Positions 52,857 to 62,100 are shown, counted from the first letter of the stretch. The stretch: DNA of 64,000 nucleotides from CAVRUD01 sp963849635 (GCA_963849635.1 CAWKIA010000019.1:186001-250000), one strand, 5' to 3'. Notes: generated from the letters alone by a model not told the origin. Made by a program: numbers and translations.

Positions 52857-54062
52857 CTACAGGTCGGCGTCACCGACCGAGCCCCGGCGGCGGGCACGGC
52901 TCTCGGGGGTCGGGGTGGCGGGCGGTTCCGAGTCGGATGGGCCGGCCGGGATGTCGTTGTCGCGGCGCTGGCCAGTCACCAGGTCGAGTTCATGCTGGAT
53001 CTGCTCCAGGCGGAGGCGCACGCGCTGCTCGTGCATGTACCAGATGTCGCGGCGGAGAGCGGCGTCGATTTGGCGCAGTTCGTCGAGCTGGCCGTTGAGG
53101 GCATTGACGCGGAAGACCAACTCACGATGGGCTTCCTGGGCTGTTTCGATCCGCTCGACCAGGCGCTCGGCGCGCTGATCGATGGTCGACCGCAGATCCT
53201 CGAAGCGGGCGTCGGTCTCCTGGCGGACATCTTCGGCCCGCTCCAGGGTGATCTCGTGGCGCTCCAGCGCCTGGGCCTGGTTGCGGACGAGATCGGCGCG
53301 GAGGTCGACGTCGATCTGGCGGAGTTCATCGATCTGAGGGCTCAGCGGCGCAATCGAGCGGCGGGTATCGTCGACGAGATCGAAAAGATGGGCGATATCC
53401 GAGCGGAACTCGTCGATCCTGGCGGTCAGCGTCTCGTCCACCAGCACGATCTCGGCGATGCGGCGGCGGAATTCCTGGTCGACGATCTTGACGGCGTCCT
53501 CGGACCGGGTGATATCGCGCCGGATCTGCTCGATCTCGGTGCGGATGCCCTCGATCGAATCGCGCAATTGATGACTTATGACGAGGGTGCGGTCGCTATG
53601 GGCGGAGAGGTGTTCGATCATCGCGCGGAGTTCATCGAAGCGCCGCTGATGCTGACCGGTGTCGTCGGTCTTCTTGCGCGAGCTTTCGAGCAGTTCGTTG
53701 ACGTGGGCCTGCAGCGATCGGATCGGCCGGGTCGAATCTTCGATCAGTGACTCCAGGTCGGAGACTTGTTGCCGGGTGCGGTTTTCGTCGAGAGCGCGGG
53801 CCTGGGAGGTTTGCAAGGCTTCCTGGCGGAACTGATCGATCACCAGTCTCTGCTGAGCGGAGGAACTCTCGATCAGCTTCGTGGCTTCTTCGGCCCGGGT
53901 CTGGCGGCTGAGTATCTCGCGCATGGCCTGGCGCAGTTCGTCGATCTGGTTCTGGAGCGCGACGGTGCGCGCCTCGTCGCGGCGGCGTTCGTCGTCCTGA
54001 CGATAGGCCGTGGGCGATAGCGACACCTGGTTGGCCTGAGGAGTCCCTGGGCGGCTGCTCAT
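52857..54062 (-). CDS. Long coiled-coil protein
   Basis: 401 aa, no signal peptide or membrane segment. From about residue 20 to 370 it is almost uninterrupted heptad-like helix rich in Arg, Glu, Gln, Asp and Leu (IDELRQAMREILSRQTRAEE..., IDELRQIDVDLRADLVR..., LDELRQIDAALRRDIWYMHEQR). The motif (I/L)DELRQ recurs at least three times. A disordered Pro/Arg tail ends in VGDADL. This shape suggests a scaffold or cytoskeletal rod. Paired with the membrane protein at 52399. Confidence 0.7.
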   Translation of the reverse strand: MSSRPGTPQANQVSLSPTAYRQDDERRRDEARTVALQNQIDELRQAMREILSRQTRAEEATKLIESSSAQQRLVIDQFRQEALQTSQARALDENRTRQQVSDLESLIEDSTRPIRSLQAHVNELLESSRKKTDDTGQHQRRFDELRAMIEHLSAHSDRTLVISHQLRDSIEGIRTEIEQIRRDITRSEDAVKIVDQEFRRRIAEIVLVDETLTARIDEFRSDIAHLFDLVDDTRRSIAPLSPQIDELRQIDVDLRADLVRNQAQALERHEITLERAEDVRQETDARFEDLRSTIDQRAERLVERIETAQEAHRELVFRVNALNGQLDELRQIDAALRRDIWYMHEQRVRLRLEQIQHELDLVTGQRRDNDIPAGPSDSEPPATPTPESRARRRGSVGDADL

Positions 54063-54130
54063 TGCAGAGTCGGGTCCTTGCGTAGGGCGAACGGTCGGGT
54101 GCCGGGGCGACGAAGGGCGGAATCCACTCG

Positions 54131-55141
54131 CTACTGAGCGGCATGTGCGGCGGGCACGCCGTCGAAGACGTTCAGGACTGCGACGACGCTGCGGGAGAGT
54201 GCAGGAGGATCGTACCCGCCTTCGAGCGTCGCGACCACTTTCCCAGCGCAGACCTCCTTGGCGAGCTCGACGACGAGTGAAGCAATGGTGGCAAACCCGG
54301 CCTCGGTCATGCTCATACCGCCGATCGGATCGGCCCGGTGGGCGTCGAATCCCGCCGAAACCAGGATAAGATCCGGAGCGAACCGGCGGACGGCGGGCAG
54401 GACCTGATCGCGGAAGACTGTCTCGTAGACGGCGTCGTTCTGGTGGGGAGGAAGGGGCAGGTTGAGCGTATATCCATCACCCGCGCCCCGGCCGCGTTCG
54501 GAGGCGGCGCCAGTGCCCGGATAAAGGGGCGACTGGTGCACGGAACAGACGAAGACCTCATTTGACTCGTAGAACATGTCCTGGGTGCCGTTGCCATGAT
54601 GGACATCCCAGTCGATGATGGCGACGCGTTCGGCTCCCTTGTCCAGTGCATGGGCGGCGGCGATCCCGATGTGATTGAGCACACAGAAGCCCATGCCTCC
54701 ATCCGGCGTGGCGTGGTGCCCAGGTGGTCGTCCAATCACGAATGCCCGGGGTACCGCACCACTCTGGACGGTGTCCACCGCCGCGATCACGGCGCCCGAC
54801 ACGAGACTGGCCGTCTCGAACGAATCCGGCCCAACCGGCGTATCGGCGGTCAGATAGGTGCCGCCTCCCTGGGCTTCGATGTCCTTGAGCAGTTCGAGGT
54901 ATTGCTCGGAGTGGACCCGAGCGATTGCGGCATCCGACGCTCGCTCATACGGGAGTTCAGGCCGGCCGTCGATGAGATCGGCCGCCCGGAGCGCGGACTC
55001 GATCGCCTTGATCCGAGAGGCGTTTTCCGGATGCCGGCCGGTGATATGGCGGTGGTGGTCATTGAAAAGGACCAGGGCGGTCGATCTCGCCGGTTGCATT
55101 CGAGGATGGCTGTCCCAACTGGGCGATTCAGGCTTCGTCAT
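54131..55141 (-). CDS. Histone deacetylase family (acetoin-utilisation-like) hydrolase
   Basis: Zinc amidohydrolase of about 336 aa with the complete HDAC core: RPPGHHATPDGGMGFCVLNHIGIAA (charge-relay His pair), IIDWDVHHGNGTQD (zinc Asp/His), and SAGFDAHRADPIGG (second zinc Asp). Bacterial members deacetylate proteins, polyamines or acetoin-related substrates. ATG 55141 is chosen; a -10-like TATACT on the minus strand sits at 55156-55151, only 10 nt ahead, so the mRNA could be leaderless. ATG 55099 is another start. It precedes the coiled-coil gene. Confidence 0.9.
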   Translation of the reverse strand: MTKPESPSWDSHPRMQPARSTALVLFNDHHRHITGRHPENASRIKAIESALRAADLIDGRPELPYERASDAAIARVHSEQYLELLKDIEAQGGGTYLTADTPVGPDSFETASLVSGAVIAAVDTVQSGAVPRAFVIGRPPGHHATPDGGMGFCVLNHIGIAAAHALDKGAERVAIIDWDVHHGNGTQDMFYESNEVFVCSVHQSPLYPGTGAASERGRGAGDGYTLNLPLPPHQNDAVYETVFRDQVLPAVRRFAPDLILVSAGFDAHRADPIGGMSMTEAGFATIASLVVELAKEVCAGKVVATLEGGYDPPALSRSVVAVLNVFDGVPAAHAAQ

Positions 55142-55263
55142 GGCCCAGAGAGTATAGCGGAAGTGGCTTTGGAAACCTGGGCAAACTTGACGATCTGGGA
55201 ACGATGCCGAATGCGTTCCCAACGAAGGATGAGGCTGCCACGGACGACAGGTCGCCGGAGTCG

Positions 55264-55779
55264 TTACCGACGGATCTTTCGCTGAGCCTGGCGAGCGAGG
55301 CGGCTGGCGGAGCGGCGAAGGGCAGGCTCGGGCCTCGGCGCGACGGTCTCGTCGTCAAGATCGGCCAGTTCGGGAAGCTCGGGCAGTTGGTCGACCGGCT
55401 CGGTGTGTTGGTGAATCCGGTCCGCCGCGCGGCCAGCGCGAGACTCCTGGCGGTAGGGAGCGGTCTCGCGTGAGGGCAAGAGGTCGTCAGACTGTGTGTC
55501 GGGACCAGATAAAAGTGGCTGGAACCCGTTTCGACCGGGTGACGACTGAGCCGGAGCAAGTGCGGGGCCGCGACGGATGAAGCTGGTTGGACCGTAGATC
55601 GTGTAGATGAGTGCCCCGGCGATCGGAACGCCGAGGATCACGAGTACCCAAACGACCTTGTTATTGCCGCGCACGGTGGGACGGCGGCGCAGGTCCAGGA
55701 GGGCGTGTGCGGCGAGGCCGTACTGGGCCGCGGCCCAGAAGACGACCAGCAGCACCAGCAAGATGGTCTGCCAGTTCAT
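55264..55779 (-). CDS. PLDc_N-domain membrane protein
   Basis: 171 aa. Two membrane helices at residues 3-24 (WQTILLVLLVVFWAAAQYGL) and 44-62 (VVWVLVILGVPIAGALIYTIYG), separated by a basic loop LRRRPTVRGNNK. This is the PLDc_N layout found at the start of cardiolipin synthases, here without the phospholipase domains. The rest is a long acidic/basic disordered tail ending RQAQRKIRR. ATG 55779; the frame is open to 55848. May be a small anchor protein. Confidence 0.72.
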   Translation of the reverse strand: MNWQTILLVLLVVFWAAAQYGLAAHALLDLRRRPTVRGNNKVVWVLVILGVPIAGALIYTIYGPTSFIRRGPALAPAQSSPGRNGFQPLLSGPDTQSDDLLPSRETAPYRQESRAGRAADRIHQHTEPVDQLPELPELADLDDETVAPRPEPALRRSASRLARQAQRKIRR

Positions 55780-55968
55780 CGAGATACGGGTGGGCGGGGT
55801 GGAAGAGGCATGTGGTGATTCTCGGTGATTGGGTTGCAGCTGCCGCATGGCTATTGTAGCCGCCGGGTGGGGAGTCTTCGGTTACTATGGCGCTTCCACG
55901 ACTCGAATCGACCGGTTTGACCGGTTGAGATTCCCCGGCGCGACAGTCGCCGGTGGACAGGGCACATC

Positions 55969-57255
55969 ATGATGCATGGAGCGCCGGAGGTGGCTCTGGC
56001 GCATGAACTCGCGGTTGCCGTCGACGAGGCTCCGGTTACGCCGGAGCCGTTGCCTCCTGTCCCGGAGATCCGGCGGTTTGCCGGCTATCAACTGCTGACG
56101 GAGGTCTCGCTCACCGGTGGCATCTGGATTCTGTACCTTCAGGATCGCGGCCTGTCGTTGGGCCAGATCGGGCTGGCGGAGTCCGTCTTTCACCTGGCGC
56201 CGCTGACATTGGAGCTGCCCACCGGCTCGTTTGCGGACACGTTTGGGCGGAAATGGTCGCTGGCGATCGGCTCGCTGTTGGTGGCGATCTCGGCGGCGCT
56301 GATGTTCGCCGCCCACGACCTGTGGTTGGTGCTGCCGGCGATGTTCCTCAACGGCGCCTCCTACACGTTCCGCTCCGGCGCCCAGCAGGCCTTCCTGTAC
56401 GACAGTCTGGCGGCTGGCAATGCTCAGGACACGTTCGCCAGGATCTTTGGTCGCCTGGCTTCGCTGTCGTACGTCGTGATCGGGGCGACGACCTGGTTGG
56501 GGGCGGCGCTAGCCGATTGGAGTTTTGCCTGGCCATATGGAATCACGATCGGGGTGGCACTGGGCGCGGCCTGGCTGGCGGCCGGGCTGTCCGAACCCGA
56601 GCGGGAGAAGGCCGAGCATCGCAGTGTCGTCCGCAATGTCGGCGATGCGTTGCGGCTGGTGCGGAGCCGGCCGCGCCTGGCTTCGCTGCTGATCTTCGGG
56701 TCGATCTACTGGACGCTGGTTGCCTGCCTGGAGATGTATGCCCAGCCGGTGCTGAAAGAGATGGGCCTGGCGACCCCCGTCATCGGGGTGGTGATCGGCG
56801 GATCGTTCGTCGTGGTGGCGGCGGGGGCCTGGGTTGCGCACCGGGTGATGGCGAGGGGCAGGTTCCAGATGTGGATGATCGCGATGACGGTCGCGGTGAT
56901 CGCGATGGCCTTTGCCCTGGGCAGCGATATCGTCGTGCTGGCGCTTGTGACCTTCGTGATCGCCGAGTTCTCGACGGGGCTTTTCGAGCCGACGCTTTCC
57001 GATCGGGTCAACCGTCAGGTTGACGGCGCTCAGCGGGCGACTGTTCTCTCGGTGGAAGGTTTTTTGTTCTCGCTGAACATGATCTGGATTTTCCCGCTCG
57101 TGGGCTGGCTGGCGGATTGGGCCAACTGGCTGGTGGCGTTCGGGAGCGTGGCCGCACTGGTAGCGGTGGCACTGTGCATCTGGTTGGCCCTGAACCGACG
57201 ACACGATGTCGCTGAGCTCAACGCCGCGACCGCTGCCACGCTGGCAAGCGACTAG
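55969..57255 (+). CDS. MFS transporter
   Basis: Major facilitator carrier of 428 aa with 12 predicted helices; the first 33 residues are cytoplasmic and Pro/Glu-rich. Motif A is ELPTGSFADTFGRKWSLAIG between helices 2 and 3; motif 'GIWILYLQDRGLSLGQIGLAES' in helix 1 is like those of drug and sugar efflux pumps. Helix 7 onwards has LRLVRSRPRLASLLIFGSIYWTL. ATG 55969 or 55972. It converges with the DUF4352-like gene (7-nt gap). Substrate unknown. Confidence 0.87.
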   Translation: MMHGAPEVALAHELAVAVDEAPVTPEPLPPVPEIRRFAGYQLLTEVSLTGGIWILYLQDRGLSLGQIGLAESVFHLAPLTLELPTGSFADTFGRKWSLAIGSLLVAISAALMFAAHDLWLVLPAMFLNGASYTFRSGAQQAFLYDSLAAGNAQDTFARIFGRLASLSYVVIGATTWLGAALADWSFAWPYGITIGVALGAAWLAAGLSEPEREKAEHRSVVRNVGDALRLVRSRPRLASLLIFGSIYWTLVACLEMYAQPVLKEMGLATPVIGVVIGGSFVVVAAGAWVAHRVMARGRFQMWMIAMTVAVIAMAFALGSDIVVLALVTFVIAEFSTGLFEPTLSDRVNRQVDGAQRATVLSVEGFLFSLNMIWIFPLVGWLADWANWLVAFGSVAALVAVALCIWLALNRRHDVAELNAATAATLASD

Positions 57256-57262
57256 AACGTCG

Positions 57263-58294
57263 TTAGTGGCGGCAGTCGGACCATTCTTCGCCGAAGGAGA
57301 TGAAGCGCTCGTCTGGCTCGCCGCGGAAGGGGAGGAAGCGGATGAGGGTCGTGCCGGAGTCGACGTAGGGGGCGGGGAGTTCGAAGGCGACCCAGCCTTC
57401 GCGGGTGGCGCCCGGGTAGTAGGTGCCGCTCGCGTCTGGCGAGGGGGCGGTCAGAGTGATGACGTTGGATGTGGTTGAGCCGTCGGACTCGACGAGCATG
57501 AAGGCGGTAGTCGAGAGGTAGGCCGGATCGCCGCCGGCCCGGATGTTGGTGATCTTCAGGTTCACCGCCAGCCATGGGGCCGAATCGTACGAGTCGCCGA
57601 CCTGGAGGGCCTGGACGCGGAAGTCGCTCATATCGAAGACCTCCTCGCAGGAGGCGATCCCAAGCAGTTCGACCTCCCAGTCGTCGGTGACGATCGCGTC
57701 GCCGATGCCGGCGGGGTCATCCGGCGTGAGGCCGACCTCGTTGGCTTCGGCGAGGGGGGAGTCGGCGGGATCGATCGCGGCGCCGTCGCTGAGGGCGAAG
57801 ACGCGATCGGCCCAGTCTCCGGAGAGGGAGACACTGTCGTAGAGCAAGAGGAGATCTTCGTCATCGACTGGAGCGCCGAGGACCACCCAGCCGTCCCGGG
57901 TTTCGCCCGGCTGGGCGACGCCGTCGAGGGCGGGATCGGGCGGGACGGCGCCGGTGAAGCGACGGACGACGCCGGAGGCAGTGGTGAGGGCAAAATCGTC
58001 GCCGGTGATCTCCAGCGGTTGATCGCCGTCGTTGACGGCGGTGATGCGGACGGCGACGTAGGTGAAGCCGTCGCGGGGGGCTTCGTTGGTCGGGTTGGCC
58101 GCCAGGACCTGTTCGGTGGCGGCATCGCCGGTGACGACTTCCGCGACCGTCAGCCGCCATGGCCCGGCCACGACCTCCGTCGCCAGAGGAGCCGGTTCGG
58201 AGCGACTGTCGCCAGGGGCGGCGAGGAGGGGCGCTCCGCCGAGTCCAGTGATAGCGACCAGCAAAAGCAGCATCCCAACCGTGCGAAATGGCAT
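57263..58294 (-). CDS. Secreted protein with two DUF4352-like beta domains
   Basis: 343 aa. Signal peptide at residues 1-27 (MPFRTVGMLLLLVAITGLGGAPLLAA). Two similar beta-sandwich units: residues 40-170 (EVVAGPWRLTVAEVVTG...FTYVAVRITAVNDGDQPLEITGDDFALTTASG...TRDGWVVLGAP) and 200-335 (TDDWEVELLGIASCEEV...PWLAVNLKITNIRAG...TREGWVAFELP). This is the telokin-like DUF4352 pattern. No known activity; such proteins are exported and may bind ligands. ATG 58294 is chosen for the signal; ATG 58348 is an alternative. Confidence 0.78.
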   Translation of the reverse strand: MPFRTVGMLLLLVAITGLGGAPLLAAPGDSRSEPAPLATEVVAGPWRLTVAEVVTGDAATEQVLAANPTNEAPRDGFTYVAVRITAVNDGDQPLEITGDDFALTTASGVVRRFTGAVPPDPALDGVAQPGETRDGWVVLGAPVDDEDLLLLYDSVSLSGDWADRVFALSDGAAIDPADSPLAEANEVGLTPDDPAGIGDAIVTDDWEVELLGIASCEEVFDMSDFRVQALQVGDSYDSAPWLAVNLKITNIRAGGDPAYLSTTAFMLVESDGSTTSNVITLTAPSPDASGTYYPGATREGWVAFELPAPYVDSGTTLIRFLPFRGEPDERFISFGEEWSDCRH

Positions 58295-58445
58295 CCCGGC
58301 ATGTCTACTTGACGGTGGTCTCTTCCATAGAAGAAGCATGTCATCCATCCGAGTGCGATCGACCGATGTTGCCCTGATCCAAATCATTGTACGTGGCGGG
58401 CCAATCGACGCCGCGCCGCGCAGATCGGTGGGTTCCCTGGGTTCC

Positions 58446-59186
58446 CTATTTGGCGATGATGGTCCAGAGTGTGGCGGTTGCCTGCTGGACCCGGCGAGGG
58501 AGCACGGCCGCGCCGGCCGCGTCGACGGTGGCGTGGTTGCCGGCGAGGTCGGTGCCGTAGCTGCCCCAGCCATCGAGGAGTTCCCAGCCGAGGTGTTCGA
58601 GAAGGAGTTCAAGTTCCCAGGGGGTGACATAGGAGACGGCGTGGCGGTCGGGTTCGATGAAGCGGCGCCAGGAGCGGCCGTAGATCGGGGAGAGGGAGCC
58701 GGGGACGCTGGCGAGAAGGGAACCGCCTGGGCGGAGCACACGGCGGAACTCGTTCAGCGCGGCGGTGATGTCCGGGGTGAATTGGAGTGAGGCGCGGGCG
58801 TGGACCGCATCGTAGGTGGCATCGGGATCGGTGACGGTGGTGAGGTCGCCGAGGCGCCATTCGACGGAGAGGTTGCGGGCGGCGGCGTGCGTTCGGGCGC
58901 GCTCGATCATCTCGGGGGAGAGGTCGACGGCGGTGACGGCGCAGCCGCGGGCGGCGAAGGCGAGGGCCCATTGGCCGCTGCCGCAGCCGGCGTCGAGGAT
59001 CTTCGAGCCTTCACTGAGGTGGAGGGCGGCGGCGATCCGGTCGAGGTCGGCAGTGCGGTCGGGCGCGACCGCGTTGGCCTCGGACATGGCGTCCCAATCG
59101 GCGGCGCGGTCATTCCAGGCGGAGCGGGAGCGGTCGAGCCAGGCCGGCGACGGTTGGCGGAAAGTGGCATAGAGATAGGACCTCAC
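58446..59186 (-). CDS. Class I SAM-dependent methyltransferase
   Basis: 246 aa. Motif I ILDAGCGSGQWALAFAARG at residues 58-76, motif post-I TAVDLSPEMIERA, and motif III-like GSLLASVPGSLSPIYG. The N-terminus AWNDRAADWDAM is typical of this small-molecule methyltransferase type. Its start GTG 59186 lies inside repeat B copy 3, and the G-rich repeat is the only ribosome-site-like sequence. It begins 3 nt after the stop of the DAHP synthase ORF. Substrate unknown. Confidence 0.85.
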   Translation of the reverse strand: MRSYLYATFRQPSPAWLDRSRSAWNDRAADWDAMSEANAVAPDRTADLDRIAAALHLSEGSKILDAGCGSGQWALAFAARGCAVTAVDLSPEMIERARTHAAARNLSVEWRLGDLTTVTDPDATYDAVHARASLQFTPDITAALNEFRRVLRPGGSLLASVPGSLSPIYGRSWRRFIEPDRHAVSYVTPWELELLLEHLGWELLDGWGSYGTDLAGNHATVDAAGAAVLPRRVQQATATLWTIIAK

Positions 59187-59220
59187 CCCCTACCCCCTCT
59201 CCACTGCGGTGGAGAGGGGC
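59181..59220. repeat. Dispersed repeat, family B (copy 3)
   Basis: CCTCACCCCCTACCCCCTC then TCCACTGCGGTGGA hairpin and GAGGGGC. On the minus strand it supplies both the TAG stop of the DAHP synthase frame (59192-59190) and the GTG start of the methyltransferase (59186). Confidence 0.85.
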
Positions 59221-60425
59221 CGTTGCGGACGTGCGCGGGAAGGTCGGAGACAGCCCCCTAACCCCCCAGCCCCCTTTCCCCCGCTGCGGCATGGGAAAGG
59301 GGGAGAACGTCCTCCAATTCGACATTTGCGTTGCCTAACGCCCCTCTCCACCGCAGTGGAGAAGGGGTAGGGGGTGAGGTCTTCAGCGAGTGCCAGGTCC
59401 GCCGTCAGTGGGAGGCGGCGGCCGACAGCGGAGGCGACGGCGGCGATGCGGGGGGTGAGGGCGGAGAATTCGGCGAAGGTGAGGGATTGGGCGCCGTCAG
59501 AGAGGGCGTGGTCGGGGCTGGGGTGGACTTCCAACATGAGGCCGTCGGCGCCGGCGGCGACGCCGGCCAGGGAGAGGGCGGGGACCAGGGCGCGCTTGCC
59601 GGCGGCGTGGCTGGGGTCGATGAAGACGGGCAGGTGGGAGAGGCCCTGGATGACGGCGACGGCGCTGACGTCGAGGGTGTTGCGGGTGGCGGTCTCGAAG
59701 GTGCGGATGCCGCGCTCGCAGAGGATGACGTCGGGATTGCCCTGGGCCATGACGTACTCGGCGGCAAGGAGCCACTCCTCCAGGAGCATGCTGAGGCCGC
59801 GCTTGAGCATGACCGGCTTGCCCGCTTTGCCGACCTCCTCCAGGAGGAGATAGTTCTGGCAGTTGCGGGCCCCAATCTGGAAGACATCGGTGTACTGGCC
59901 GACGGTGTCGATGTCGGCTGGCGTCATGACCTCGGTGATGATGGGCAGGCCGGTCTCGTCGCGAGCCTGGGCGAGGATCTCGAGGCCGCGCACGCCGAGG
60001 CCGCGGAATTCATAGGGGGAGGTGCGGGGCTTGTACGCGCCGCCGCGGAGGAGGGTGGCGCCGGCGGCTTTGACGGCCTTGGCCGTCTCGACGGTCTGCT
60101 CTTCGCTCTCGACCGAGCAAGGGCCGGCGATGATGGTCAGATCGTCGCCACCGATGACGACGTCGCGGACGCGGATGAGCGTTTTCTGGGGATGGAAGTC
60201 CCAGCCGGTGAGCTTGTGCTTCTTGGTGATGCGGACGACGCGCTCGACTTCGTTGAGGGTTTCGAGCATGCCGTCGAGCGTCGGCGGCAGCGGCGAGCCG
60301 ACGACGCCGATGATGGTGAGTTCTTCGCCTTCGGAGAGATGGGCGCCAAGGCCGAGATCCTTGACGCGGGCGACGACGGCATCGACGGCGGCGCGAGTGG
60401 CATGGGGTTTCATGACGACGATCAT
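59190..60425 (-). CDS. aroF: 3-deoxy-7-phosphoheptulonate (DAHP) synthase
   Basis: First enzyme of the shikimate pathway, joining PEP and erythrose 4-phosphate. The N-terminal ferredoxin-like (ACT-type) regulatory domain (residues 1-70, MIVVMKPHATRAAVDAVVARV) and the barrel with AGPCSVESEEQ, LLRGGAYKPRTSPYEFRGLG, ILCERGIRTFETATRNTLD and PVFIDPSHAAGKR are those of type I beta DAHP synthases. Conserved sequence ends near GRRLPLTADLA; the next 64 residues are read through repeats B and C (see findings). ATG 60425 has GGAG at 6 nt. The gap upstream (60426-60641) has only short GTTCCAAGTT repeats at 60452-60480. Confidence 0.93.
   Translation of the reverse strand: MIVVMKPHATRAAVDAVVARVKDLGLGAHLSEGEELTIIGVVGSPLPPTLDGMLETLNEVERVVRITKKHKLTGWDFHPQKTLIRVRDVVIGGDDLTIIAGPCSVESEEQTVETAKAVKAAGATLLRGGAYKPRTSPYEFRGLGVRGLEILAQARDETGLPIITEVMTPADIDTVGQYTDVFQIGARNCQNYLLLEEVGKAGKPVMLKRGLSMLLEEWLLAAEYVMAQGNPDVILCERGIRTFETATRNTLDVSAVAVIQGLSHLPVFIDPSHAAGKRALVPALSLAGVAAGADGLMLEVHPSPDHALSDGAQSLTFAEFSALTPRIAAVASAVGRRLPLTADLALAEDLTPYPFSTAVERGVRQRKCRIGGRSPPFPCRSGGKGAGGLGGCLRPSRARPQRPLSTAVERG
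59252..59305. repeat. Dispersed repeat, family C (copy 4)
   Basis: AGCCCCCTAACCCCCCAGCC followed by a hairpin CTTTCCCCCGC...CATGGGAAAGG. It lies inside the extended reading frame of the DAHP synthase. Confidence 0.8.
59340..59379. repeat. Dispersed repeat, family B (copy 4, reverse orientation)
   Basis: GCCCCTCTCCACCGCAGTGG, then AGAAGGGGTAGGGGGTGAGG. In the minus strand it encodes the start of the non-conserved DAHP-synthase tail (LTPYPFSTAVERG). Confidence 0.85.
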
Positions 60426-60641
60426 GGTGGGCTCCAGGGGTGAACGTGAGTTCAAAGTTCCAAGTTGAAGGTTCCAAGTGGTGGGTGGTTGGCGGCTATA
60501 TGCAGTGATGGACTGGCGTCTAGCGGCCAACCGGGAGATAGGAGGGGAGACCACCGACGGTTGAGCGGGTGAAGGGACGATGAGTGGAGGACGTAGTTGG
60601 AACGGGCATCGTCGGTTCCTTGGTAAATATATTGTTGACGA

Positions 60642-61148
60642 CTACGACGTCGACGTTGCGCGAGGATCAATACCGTCCAGGATCTGCGTGAGCTCTTCGT
60701 TCGAGTAGGCCCATGAGGGGCGGAGTTGGCCGGCGTCGCGCAGGTAGACATGGCGAACCTCGGCCTGGGAGCGGTGGGTGTTGACGTGGAGCAGGAGGCG
60801 GACGGCACTGGTCAGAGAGCCTGGGACGGACATCTCGTGGGCACAGAGGAGGGGGACCTCGGTCCAGCCGAACTCGCGGGCGGCGAGGGCGGGGAAGGTG
60901 GCGTTGAGGTCGGGAGTGGTGGTGAAGACCGCGGAGACGATGTTTTCCGGCTCCAGGTCGTTGAGGAAGACGAGGGCCGCTACCAGCTCCCGGGTGACTT
61001 CGAGGATGTCCTCGCTGGTGTTTGAGGCCGCGGTGGTCGCGCCGCGAATGCCTCGGCAGACGAGGGTGTTCGCAACCTCGGCCGCGCCTAGTGGCAATGT
61101 TGTCGTCTGGTCCTGGTGGTGCACCTGCGCTGACATCGTCGAGTTCAT
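60642..61148 (-). CDS. aroH: Chorismate mutase, AroH type
   Basis: Trimeric chorismate mutase of 168 aa (or 164 from ATG 61136), converting chorismate to prephenate for Phe/Tyr synthesis. Blocks typical of the B. subtilis AroH class: VCRGIRGATTAASNTSEDILEVTRELVAAL, FTTTPDLNATFPALAAREFGWTEVPLLCAHEMSVPGSL and VRLLLHVNTHRSQAEVRHVYLRDAGQLRP (with active-site Arg residues and the Cys before AHE). It has a longer N-terminus and C-tail than usual. It is the link between trp and DAHP synthase in this leftward cluster. Confidence 0.9.
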   Translation of the reverse strand: MNSTMSAQVHHQDQTTTLPLGAAEVANTLVCRGIRGATTAASNTSEDILEVTRELVAALVFLNDLEPENIVSAVFTTTPDLNATFPALAAREFGWTEVPLLCAHEMSVPGSLTSAVRLLLHVNTHRSQAEVRHVYLRDAGQLRPSWAYSNEELTQILDGIDPRATSTS

Positions 61149-61188
61149 CTCCCTGTTGCAACGAGTGGGCCGCTCAGTCTGGCGGTGA

Positions 61189-62096
61189 TTACAAGGCCCC
61201 GGGCTCCGGAAGGCCGGATTCGCCGCGAAGATAGTGCATGTAGGCGCTGGCCGCGTTGCGGCGCTCCGCCGGCTCGAACCGGTCGAGGAAGTTGATCAGC
61301 GCACTTCCGACGACGGAACCTTCGACGAGGTTGCCGTAGAAGCGGACATGCTCTGGTGTGGAGACGCCGAATCCGATCGCCAGAGGCAGGTCGGTGGCGG
61401 CGCGAACGCGGGCGATGTAGGCCGGGAGTTCGTCCGAGATGTTATCGCGGGCGCCGGTGGTGCCGGTGACCGAGACGCAATAGACGAAGCCGGACGCTTT
61501 TTCGGCCATGTCTCGGAGGCGGGCATCGGTCGAGGTCGGCGCGACCAGGAAGATCAGGTCACGGCCGTGGGCGCGGCAGGCGGCGGCGAAGTCGGCGCTC
61601 TCCTCGGCGGGGAGGTCGGGGACGATGAAGCCATCCACCCCGGCGGCGGCGCAGGCGGTGACGCACTCGTCAATACCCATCTGGAAGAACGGGTTGTAGT
61701 AGCCGAAGAGGATCAGTGGGGTCGTGACGCCGTGGACTTCGCGCATCCTACGGACCAGATCGATGCAATCGACCAGGCGGGTGCCGGCGGCCAGGGCGGC
61801 CTGGCTGGTGCGCTGGACGGTGGGGCCGTCGGCGAGTGGATCGGAGAAGGGAACGCCGACCTCGATCACGGTGGCCCCTCCTTCGATCAGGCCGAGGAGG
61901 GATTGCTCGGTCGTTTCCATGTCCGGATAGCCGGCGGTGATGAACGGGACCAGGGCGGTCTGGCCGGCTGCCTTGCAGGCAGCGAAGGCCGCTCCGATGC
62001 CAGAGGCGTCAGGCGTCGGGCGTCGGGCGTCAGAATGGTTGGCTTGGGTGTCCTGATGCCTGGCGCCTGATGCCTGGCGCCCCGTCTCAGTAGCGG

Positions 62097-62100
<4 letters not shown>
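61189..62100 (-). CDS. trpA: Tryptophan synthase alpha chain
   Basis: Cleaves indole-3-glycerol phosphate, passing indole to TrpB. 303 aa, about 35 longer than usual at the N-terminus. Core blocks: TALVPFITAGYPDMETTEQSL (catalytic Glu near ITAGYP/ IEVGVPFSDPLADGP), FGYYNPFFQMG, VDGFIVPDLP (catalytic Asp), APTSTDARL and IGFGVSTPEHV, GSALINFL for phosphate binding. The first 34 residues (after MTATETG) are coded by short tandem repeats at 62004-62081. Start GTG 62100 overlaps the trpB stop (GTGA). Confidence 0.94.
62004..62081. repeat. Short tandem repeats within the trpA 5' end
   Basis: Two arrays: about four copies of the unit GGCGTCG/A-type (62004-62033) and two copies of CTGATGCCTGGCGC (62053-62080). 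They code for the non-conserved N-terminal part of TrpA. Confidence 0.7.

Noticed and set aside
60426..60641. Possible T-box or leader peptide before DAHP synthase
   Set aside because: The T-box core (TGGNACCGCG) is absent and no short ORF with tandem Trp/Phe codons was found.
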